From the NCBI RefSeq assembly GCF_037975245.1, contig NC_092563.1:15393094-15457093 (forward strand): DNA of 64,000 nt. The letters are read 5' to 3'. The notes under the pieces were generated by a model that saw nothing but the letters and a program-made list of their open reading frames with translations, had not been told where the DNA came from and ran no database searches. The stretch's first letter is position 1, and each line of letters opens with the position of its first letter. The translations under genes and the position numbers were made by a program. This DNA is from Apostichopus japonicus. Its lineage: Eukaryota > Echinodermata > Holothuroidea > Aspidochirotida > Stichopodidae. Of the stretch, positions 13,151 to 22,293 are shown in pieces.

Positions 13151-13288
13151 GGATAGTACTGGTGTTCAGGTAGCTTTTCAGAGCAAGGGCCATGATAAGT
13201 TTGTTTGATTGCCCTTCATGTATTTTGTATAATTACGTATACGCATTCTTGTATTTCTGAAGGCTACTTACTGTAGGCCTAGTGCATT

Positions 13289-13354
<66 letters not shown>

Positions 13355-13449
13355 CCTAGGCCTATTAGGCTTTCAGTGATAGCCACATTAGCATTGTACT
13401 GGTGTTCAGACAGCTTTTCCTAGGAAGGACCAGGGTAAGTTTGTTTGAT
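13151..13449. repeat. Direct ~60-bp repeats flanking a long (TA)n microsatellite
   Basis: A diverged ~60-bp sequence occurs twice in direct orientation exactly 240 bp apart (13151-13209 and 13391-13449), sharing tactggtgttcag, agcttttc and taagtttgtttgat. Between them is an uninterrupted (TA)n tract at about 13292-13352, flanked by taggcct motifs. Confidence 0.85.
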
Positions 13450-14780
13450 GGGTACGTATAAAAGAGGAGCCGGCCATAGCATCACAACTTTGAAAAGACT
13501 ATAAAAATTGTATAAGGTTATGTTTTATTTATAAGGATATAAGATGTATAAGGTTATAAGAAGTATGTTTAGCTTTCTTTTGAACCTGTAATGTTTGACA
13601 TCAAATGTACAAAGAATTAAAATAAAATAACAAAATGGAGAGGAACTGAGGTGGCTATTAGGGGAAGAGGAGGCCACCCATCACTTGCATATAAAAACTT
13701 GTAATCTTCTTTTACATTTTTTTTTCCAAGTCATAAATCCATGAAATCTTCATGTCCGAAAAATTGAGATGGAAAAACGTGGGTTGTTTTGATATCTAGA
13801 AGTGGACACAGTTTTGATGGTAGTCACCAGTCTACAGTAACATACAGTACTGTATAGGTCAATAGGCCTAGCTCTCAAGGCAGGCATCAAGAATATGGTC
13901 GAGTTGTTCACCTCTTCTAATTTGGCTGTTGTCATTGACGTCAAACTATATGACCAAAAAGTCCAACAGAGACTGACCTAAGATGAAGGATACCACATAA
14001 AAAACAAGTTCTTAAATATTCTATGACATTACTAAACCTTGCAACGTCGTTCTTTCGACTAACAGGCAATGAGCGCTAAAGGCAAGACTAGCAGGATAAA
14101 GTGTAACCTGCAGAGACTATTCGTGGCAAAGTAGCAAAAATGCAAGTTATATATATATTTGTTGTACCATGATTGATATTGATAATTGTAGAGACAGAGC
14201 AAAGATTTGAAATTAGGAATCAAAATTAAAACTTCCAGGATTGAGATACTGCATCATTGATGCTCTTGTTAATCCTCTACCCATGAAATACATACATATA
14301 TATCTCTATCTTGACCTTGTATAATGTCAGTTTCCTAAGCTGGCTAGAAACTTTTTATTGTTGCTGGCAAAGCAAGCTGTTTCAAGGACGCGATATCATT
14401 GGACTCTAGTGGGTATCTCATGTTATGTAGTGTTAGGTTGAGGTATTCCCCTTCCCCCCCCCCTGTTGCTTTTTATTTTCTCTTTTCATTCACAAGTTAA
14501 TCTTGTTTGTAGTCACCTTTTTTACAAATGAAACAGGAGTCATTGAAAAGTATCTCACATACCAAAAAAACCCATGGATATGTTCAGTGCTGATATCTAC
14601 AGTGCATTGTTCGGGGTTGGGGAGGGGAGGGAAAGGGTGAGGAAGGGAGGGTGGAGAAGGCAAGGGGGAAGAACTAAGGAAGAGGAGTGAAAATGGGAAA
14701 ATAATATTTCCTTGAATACACATCCCTATACTTTGAACTTGCAGCTGTATAGCAGGCCATTTCCCATCTTTATCAGGACT
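13450..14780. other. Non-coding stretch with a G/A-rich block
   Basis: No exon or element is recognised. A purine-rich block lies at about 14610-14700 with several GGG runs, and a 14-bp palindrome atacagtactgtat near 13841. A poly-C run is near 14455. Confidence 0.5.
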
Positions 14781-15389
14781 TTAAAGGGATACTCCTCCAT
14801 TGGTAGAGGATGTGACACAATCTATTCGAAGGAGAAAATATCCCTCCCCCCCCTTCATGGGTATGAATCATGTGTTGCTCAGAACTGTAGTAATGGTCAG
14901 TTGAATTTTAACCCATTTTAACAGATAAACTGCCTTTCATTACTTTGCCAAGGTGGATAATTGTCTGTGTTCTGTGATGTATTCATGGTTGATGTTTTTA
15001 AACAATATTACTATTCTATATTATAATAATGTTGTCCATTTGTCACTTAAATGTGATACAAGTGGAATGTTTTTGCTTATGTTTTCAATGTTCTCTTTCA
15101 TTTAGAATTTCATCACTATGGAAAACTGATTGTAACAGGAATACTAAGCCTACCTTAAATCAGTGGCATAATATATGATTTTGTATATGTAAATGAAAAA
15201 TAAGGATATTTTTCAGCTCAACGGATGGACCCCGATGACATCAATAATTCTAGCTGTTGCCAGGTGCAATCATTAAATTTCCTCCACAAAAATCATACTT
15301 TTTATCACCATGGTACAAACTGCTCATAAGATTGCTGCAAGTTCTTTTTAAACAATTCATGAACTTCATCCATGGGATTATCCCTTTAA
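14781..15389. mobile_element. Putative TTAA-bounded element (family 3)
   Basis: The left end reads ttaaagggatactcc (14781) and the right end, reverse-complemented, reads ttaaagggataatcc (TTAA at 15386-15389), giving ~14-bp inverted ends with one mismatch. The termini resemble those of MITE-1 (ttaaagg) but the interior is unrelated. No second copy is in the window and there is no empty site, so boundaries rest on the inverted ends alone. Confidence 0.5.
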
Positions 15390-16732
15390 TACAGTTTGTG
15401 GTTTATGGATGTGGTTTTTGAGCTTATCTATTGTTTGTTGATATATCGTAAGTCTTTGGAAGGGACTCCCGCAGTATTCTTTCTGATTCCCAGCGTCATC
15501 TCGGGCAGGTCTTTGCCAGGTCTTTGCCCAGCAGTGCGGTTTCTGGAGATGTGATTGACTTCAACTCATTGTTAGTTGATACATAGGTATACATGCATAT
15601 TTTAACTGTGTATATAGTGTGCAAGTTTGTCGGAATGACTGATGTATTCCCTCCATGATCCTCTGCTTCATGATCTGGGCAGGTTCTCTGCGGCAGCAGT
15701 TTGTGGTTTGTGCATTCTGGCCATGTAATTGACCCCTCATCATCACTTATTTCACTTTTTGTTACAGTTGCTCCCAGGTTCCTGATGGCTGTTCAACCCT
15801 CAGGCTAAGAGGTTAATCCAGAGGTCATTTCAGGCCAGGATTTTTATTTATTTTTATTCTTTTTCGGAAAGAAGTCAAGTGTAAAGTCTGTGTAGAAGTT
15901 CAGGTGATAAACACAGCACTTCCTCTCCATCTGAAGTTCCTCCTCTAAGAGGTGATGACAGGCCAATAAGGGACCAGAGAGTTTACTTCTAAGATACTTC
16001 ATGTAAATATTTTGACCATTAGTTTGATGTATATCTTGCCTCCTTCTCCTCCTGACAAAGGAAGAGGGAAAATGAACTGGTCTATGGAATCTTCCTTCCT
16101 GTCGTTATCTTTAATCTGATGAAGCAGCCAAGGAAACTGCACATTTTTTTCTTTTCTTCTCTAGCTCTAGCTTAAAGTACATCAATGCAATCCCTCACTT
16201 TAAATTTCATAACACTGTAGGTCAATAGTATTTATCAAATTGGTCATTTGAATTATAAAGAGCAAAAGTCATTAATATTGAAATTATAGAAAATTTGGTT
16301 GCTACATGTGTGGATTAATGCTAGTAGTGTGTCGGTGTCAAAGAAATATTAAGGATCGAATCACATTTAATAAATATACTTTGCCAACATAACACAAAGG
16401 GTGGCTGTAATGAATAGATTTGTATATCCTGATACTGGAAGAAAAATAAATATAAAAAAATAAATAAAAAAAATCTTTCCCTTCCGACTTGGTCATTGGT
16501 AGTTGGGATTGCATCTCAGTTAATAGTTTTTTCTTTCTTCTGAAAAGAAAAGGAGTGCAATATGATCATTCTCTGATATCGAAAGATGTGGGTAGGGTGG
16601 CACTGTTTTTGCCATCTAGTCAACCATCCCATAAATAAAGGGTTACCAAGACAAGACCAAAAGAGTGTGATAATCTCAGCATTCTAGAATAAGTTTTAAA
16701 TTCTTAAACTTTTCTTTGTGAAAGGTTGTAGC
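15390..16732. other. Non-coding stretch
   Basis: No exon is supported. Two diverged direct repeats (around 15507-15560 and 15675-15735) share gggcaggt, a cagcagt-containing segment and a gt-aattgac motif, suggesting an old local duplication. AT-rich and poly-A segments are near 16440-16475. Confidence 0.45.
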
Positions 16733-17106
16733 TTAAAGGGTGAGGAGACTCGCGCAAGATGAAACGTCTAATGACGGTAATCTGACCTAGTTTCGAATGA
16801 GGTGTAACAGAAGTGTTAGACACCACCATCGATCCCAGAAAATACTCACACAGCTTGCTACCGTCGATAATTAGACACTAGTGTACAGTCAGTACATACA
16901 GCTGCGGTCAATACCCACAGCACAGTGTACAAACGATACAGCGATGGACATCTCAGTTCCATCTAAAGATAGCAAGGTATCACTTTTCATTACTGTACTG
17001 TCTACATTTTGTAGCGACAAGAGAAAAACTTCACTTGCAAGCAACGGAAAGTTAACTTTTTAAAGATGGCGGCACGCTGTATGGGGCCAGTCTTCAGTGC
17101 CTTTAA
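16733..17106 (-). mobile_element. MITE-1 copy D, full length
   Basis: A complete inverted copy bounded by TTAA at 16733-16736 and 17103-17106. The ends read ttaaagggtgaggagactcg and agtcttcagtgcctttaa. It carries the full interior including gacaccaccatcg, the cacagcacagtgt segment, and aagatggcggc at 17063-17073. It is the best reference in this window for the complete element (374 bp including both TTAA). Confidence 0.93.
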
Positions 17107-19265
17107 CTGGGAGAATTGCCCAACTTCTCAGAAATCTTGATGAAAGTTACGCCCCTTAGATCCATTGTATGATAATATTTATTTTTTTCCAAATTTATAT
17201 GGAGTTGGAGCCACCTTGTACAAGGATAACTTTTTTATTGTTGTTTCAATTGGGTATTTTGCTATTTATTTCCTTATAATGAAATCAAATCTTTTTGGGG
17301 TGAGTTAAATCCTATAGAAGAAAAAAATGAATGATAAACAGCCTGTACCATCAATCATTATGAGTGCTGCATTATAAATGGATGACTTTTTATTTTCATT
17401 TCAACATTCCAGTTGTTTCTGTTTAACGAGGTTCACTTTATCCTTTTATTATTTGCTGAGGAGGCCTTTTCCACAGGAACGTGAATCAAAGAGCTTAAAT
17501 ATATCTTATGAGTAAGAACGCTTTCAAATCAAATCATATCACTTGTTATTGATACAGAAACCTCACCTCCTTGGCTAGAAATAAGAGTCGACCGTGCGTA
17601 TTTTAGATCATATAAAAACCCATCCAAATAACTTTGTCAAACCTGTTGATATCAAGAAAGCTTATATGAAAGAAAAACTGAAATTAAGGAGTTTTTTGCT
17701 TTCAAACATTTCTAGTCCACATCAATGTTTAATCTTCCAAAATAGGCCATCGATGTTACATGATTCAAATTTCTTTCAATTCCAAAAAAAAATTGTTAAC
17801 CTACATTCAACAATGGCAACAGGTATACATGTTTTTATATGTGTTATCAATATATTGCTTCAAATTTTTGCTATTATATAGAAAACATGGAGATTCTAGA
17901 ACTGAATAACTTTAAGTCCTCCCATGGAATGGTCTTCTTAACAATTGGTATAGAAAGATCATAGTAATTTACATAGGGTACAATTACTGAGATTTATATG
18001 CTAGACCATTGTATACCTCATGCACCTGTGATACAAGGTTACTCACCCAACTTGAAGCAGCTTAACACAATTCCCCAAAAACTCTTTTTTTAATGATTTC
18101 AACTTTGAGAGAGAATTTTGATTGGACTATCCTGATACAGGATATCTGTAAACAGATTATGGATTTTGAATCAGCCAGTATAAGTTTTCATATTTTGAAT
18201 ATAAATATATATATATTTTATATTTTGTGGTTTCTCAACAGTATGGTAAACTTTCAGAACCTTGTTTTGTATGTCAAAACAGGTTCTGTCAAGGGTCAAT
18301 AGTGCAATATTGTATATGAACACTATAAGGCGCTTCATCTTGCTTCACCTCACCCAAACCCCCACTCCCACCCCTACCACCAAAACAAATGGTGCAGCTA
18401 GGTCTAGGTGGTAATAATGAAAAGGAGAAATTGTGTGTTTGTGTGTATATATTTATATATATAAATATATATATATCCCGGTGGAGGCTGAAAGTTTTTT
18501 CACTGTTCTTGATTTTCCAACTCATTACGATTTTCATTTATATATATATATATATAATGTGTGTTTTTTGGCGCCTGATAACGATTCTGAATGAAATCAA
18601 TACATGTCAGAAAAAGGATTAATTATATTTCTGTTAGTTTGTGGAATATATATACTTCCAAGCCCTACAGCATTGTCCAGGAAGCTGCAATATTCCTGAG
18701 ACATCCTTTCCTCTTGTAACGAGTTTACATGTCGGAGAGAGTTAAGTAAATTTCTCTGGAATGTATTCTCAACCCTGGTGGGGGTCCTGGGACTTCAGCC
18801 GAGACATTTTAACTATTCAGATAATTAATGTTCTCTGATAGCACAGAAATACATTGCAGAGAGAAATTCATTTTCACTGGAATGTATGCAAGCCTCAATA
18901 GGGGCCCAGGAGCGAAAGCCCTAGACGGTAGCATTTTGAGGTATTTCTTGCTTCGTTTTAGGCTACTTCATGTGCCTCTCTCCCAACCCCTCCCCTCGTG
19001 GAAGCTCATGGCTGTTGATGATTAGTGGCCATGCTTTGACCAACAGTCTAAAGAGTTAGTTTTGCCTCAATCTGCCTCCTCTTCTTCAGATGGTTGGTCT
19101 TGGTACTACCAGGTTCATAGCAATGTTGCTAGGGCCTTTTTGGCAAGGTAAGCATTCTACCCGTGGCAACTAGAATTGTGAGCACACATAATAAATGGAA
19201 CACTAGTAATAGTAATGTATTCATGTACCCCAGAGTCCATGGACATTGACCACAGGGTGTACAGG
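17107..19265. other. AT-rich non-coding stretch with short (TA) tracts
   Basis: No supported gene. TA-rich tracts lie near 18205-18220, 18447-18475 and 18538-18557. Two diverged segments near 18755-18800 and 18875-18925 share 'ctggaatgtat' followed by a GGGG-rich stretch, reminiscent of the GC-rich block inside the 11444-13090 element, so they may be hAT-related debris. Confidence 0.5.
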
Positions 19266-19318
19266 ATGATCAGGTGCGTATCCAGGGGGGGGGGGCGTTG
19301 GGGGCGCGCGCCCCCCGG

Positions 19319-19475
19319 GTAAGAAAAAGAGAAGAGAAGAAAAAAGGAAAAAGGAGGGGAAAAAAGAGGAGGAGGAGAGGAAGGAAGGGAAAAGAAAAAG
19401 AAGAAAGAGAGAAAAAGGAGAAAAGAGGGAGTAAAAGCAAAACGCGAAGACACCGGGAAGAGAAAGAGGAACAGT
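19319..19475. repeat. Homopurine (G/A) tract, ~150 bp
   Basis: Nearly every base on the plus strand from about 19321 to 19475 is A or G (gaagagaagaaaaaaggaaa-like), with few interruptions. Such mirror-prone tracts can form triplex structures. The long ORFs on both strands here (Arg/Lys/Glu-rich on one strand, Phe/Ser/Pro-rich on the other) are by-products of composition. Confidence 0.9.
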
Positions 19476-20393
19476 GACATCATAACAGCGCTGAAGGGTA
19501 GCCAGTGACGGATCAATGATTTCGTAAAAGTGTGACTCACCTTACCCCTTACACCGACAACTCCATTTTTTGACGTTTTCATTTTCCTCTCTCACTAATG
19601 ATCTTTATATATACTATATATGGTCTATCATAACGCGTGTGTAGAATTGTGCTATGAAACCAACTGTGGCTGGTCACGAACTCGACCGTGTCGTCGGGGA
19701 ACATGACGCATTTTGGGATGGGGGCGACCGCCCCCCCCCCCATTCAGCATTTTTTAAATGATATCGCTAAGTAATTTCAAAATAGAAAGTGCTTAGAGGC
19801 AACTTACAAGGCCTGGGAAGTGTCATTTCCAGCGATCTGGGAGACATTTTCGGCCAAAATTTGCTTGTACGCTTCGCGCTAACAAATGGTCCTGGGTAGT
19901 GCCATTTCCAGCGATCTGGGAGGCATTTTCGGCCAAAATTTTCTTGTACGCTTCGCGCCAACCTATGGTGGCGCTACGCTTAGATAATTTGCCTACAGGC
20001 TTCGCCCCTCCCTTGGCAAATTCCTCGCTAGGCGCCTGTTCGAATTTGTAACACAAACAGCAGATATCACATCATATCAGTGAGCATGAAAATGGCGCTC
20101 CAGGATGAAAAGCCTCAAAACTGTCCGACTTGCCTGAAACAATAACCAAAAATTTTCGCGCGCGAAGCGCGCGTTCAACGTGTTCATGTCAATATCATAT
20201 AAGCAAGCATCGGTTATTACATCGCATGCCATCATGTACCGTACGGTCCGTTCAAATTGCGCAGTATACCGCGGGATGCTAATGTAAACAACGACATGTC
20301 TCATGTAGATGTATAAAAAGCATGGAGGTCCAATTATGTCAAAATTCTCTTTTACATTAGTAATGGCGAATTAGGGCCTGCACCCCCGCCGCG

Positions 20394-20777
20394 CAGTGGC
20401 GGAGCGTCCATATGGTCAGGGGGGCGGATGCCCCCCCCCCCCCTGACGGACTCAAATGGACTGCTGGCGCCTTTTTCAGTTCTTTATCACTTTTTAATTA
20501 TTCTAGATTACTGACTTTTTTATTGCGCTCTCATCTACTTATTGACATTTCTCACATTTTGTTGGTGTCATTTGGCGATGACACCTTATTCTTCGTTTAT
20601 CTGCAAATTAGCCAGGCCCGGAAAGGGTCATTTCCTGCGATCTAGGGAGTATCTTTACTCAAAAATTTTCTGTACGCTACGCGCCAACCAGTGGTGGCGC
20701 TCCGCTTAGATAGTGTCGAAAGCGCCCCTTCAGACCATTCTCGCCACTCCTGACCAATACCCCTAGCTCCGACACTG
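20394..20777. mobile_element. hAT MITE-2 copy 1, perfect 8-bp target duplication (nested)
   Basis: The ends are cagtggcggagc on the left and, reverse-complemented, cagtgtcggagc on the right. An exact 8-bp duplication, ccgccgcg, flanks it (20386-20393 and 20778-20785). It is 384 bp long, with a poly-C run near 20428 and an internal copy of the gtacgctacgcgccaacc module. It lies within the larger 19271-21463 element, so it inserted later. A close second copy is at 25055-25440. There is no coding capacity; mobilisation by a hAT transposase elsewhere is inferred. Confidence 0.95.
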
Positions 20778-21503
20778 CCGCCGCGCCTCCTACGCCTATG
20801 TGTATAGTGTTCGGTTTCGGAAATATCTGCTATTTTTTCATTTCCTTCAACCAAGTTTTATAATAGCCGTTATAACAGGTTTTAATATTTGTACACTAAA
20901 TTAACTGTGTCTGAATTTTCGAATTTTTCTGACCAACATTCTACATCACACTTCCCTCTACTCGTGCAATTTTGACCGGTCTGTTAGGGGTTGAAGGAAG
21001 TTTTTTCTATATTGGTTGTCCATAGATGAAATTTTGTACAAGATTATGGGTATGTTTTGAAGTGAGTTTATTCACGAGAAATGTGAATTTTCAAATTCGG
21101 AACAAATATGGGGCTTAAAACCTTGAAAAGTTGGGCTGACGGCTATTGTGGGCCGCGACGTAGAATCACCTACAAAAGCAAAGACCCACAGGAGATGAGA
21201 TCAAGTCGAACATGATGTGTGCCGGGTTGACAATCTTCAAAAAGGTTATGGATGGAAAAAAAAAACTATTAGGAAATACTTGGTTCTCAGGCAAAAAGTG
21301 TACATCTGGTTGGCCATTTCAAGCCCGAGAAGTGCCGTTTCCGGTGATCTGGGGGGTTTCAAAACAAGAAATTTTCTTGTACGCTGCGCGCCAACCGATG
21401 GTGGCGCTCCGCTTAGATAGTAATTCGCGCCCCCCGGGTTTGAAAATCCTGGATACGCGCCTGATGATTGCTACGCCCATGCAACTGTTACCTTTTTACT
21501 GAC

Positions 21504-22084
21504 TTAAAGGATTGGTTCAGGTGTTTGACATGTCTATTTTGTATGAAAGAGCACAAAAAGACAAGAAGAACAGTGAAGAAACTACCATGATAGCATACTC
21601 TGTTAAGGAGTTATGACACTTTGAAGATATCAAAATTTCTTTGAAAATGACTGGTGTAGAAAGACTTACTGTGAGGGTGTGAGGTCACATCCTCACTTCC
21701 TTAACATTTGTGAATGCATTTCTTTAAAACTTATTTACATTTTTTAACACATTTGAAAACAATGTAATCAAAAATTCTTCAGATGTTTAATCTCAAATAC
21801 TTCCTTCGACAAATATGAGATCTCCTGACATATCTTTTGGTTGAAAGTCATGAAATCTCACAAAATATTTAGAGAAAAAAACAAAGACTTTAATTCAGGA
21901 ATGTGAGGATGTGACATCACAGCTAGTCAGATTTCAGCAGTTTCTACACAATCTGACAAAACATTACACTTGAATATCTCTTTAACCGAAAAAAGATATT
22001 TGAACAGTTTTTCACCATTGTGTTTCTTTTATTGTCCTCTTTCATATAACATAAACATGTATGAAAACTGAACCAACCCTTTAA
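21504..22084. mobile_element. TTAA-bounded fold-back element (family 2)
   Basis: It is bounded by TTAA at 21504-21507 and 22081-22084. The ends are inverted: ttaaaggattggttcag on the left and, reverse-complemented, ttaaagggttggttcag on the right. The inverted similarity extends inward: gtgaggtcacatcctcac near 21680 faces gtgaggatgtgacatcac near 21902, so most of the 580 bp could fold back imperfectly. No ORF of note. The right TTAA is shared with MITE-1 copy E. Confidence 0.82.
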
Positions 22085-22293
22085 AGGGAAAGAGGACTTG
22101 CCTCAAACTGCGTGCCGCCCTCTAAAAAATGTTAACTTTCCGGTGCCTGCAACTGAAGTTTTGTTGTTGTTACACAATCATGCAGACAGTAATGAAATGT
22201 GATACCTTATCTTTAGCTGGACCTGAGATGTCCATCGCTGCTTATGTACACTGTGCTGTGGGTATTGACCACAGCTTGTATGCATTGACTGTA
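22081..22293 (+). mobile_element. MITE-1 copy E, 3'-truncated
   Basis: It starts at the TTAA (22081-22084) that also closes the family-2 element. It follows the MITE-1 consensus through gttaactttcc, atgcagacagtaatgaaa, cctgagatgtccatcgctgc and cattgactgtacac, then departs near 22293, losing the right third and its terminal repeat. Confidence 0.88.

Larger units (their letters stand above)
19271..21463. mobile_element. Non-autonomous hAT-like element, 2.2 kb, containing a nested MITE
   Basis: The termini are inverted: caggtgcgtatccagg at 19271 and, reverse-complemented from the right end, caggcgcgtatccagg (one mismatch in 16). A 5-bp repeat atgat flanks both ends (19266-19270 and 21464-21468). 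Both ends carry G/C-rich subterminal sequence (ccccccgggt). The interior has a homopurine tract, repeated ~100-bp modules containing gtacgcttcgcgcc, and a nested hAT MITE (20394-20777). No transposase ORF remains. CAGG-type ends suggest hAT, but a 5-bp duplication is shorter than the usual 8, so the exact superfamily is open. Confidence 0.75.

Noticed and set aside
19157-19582. 141-codon minus-strand ORF and its plus-strand counterpart
   Set aside because: Generated by the homopurine tract inside the 19271-21463 element.
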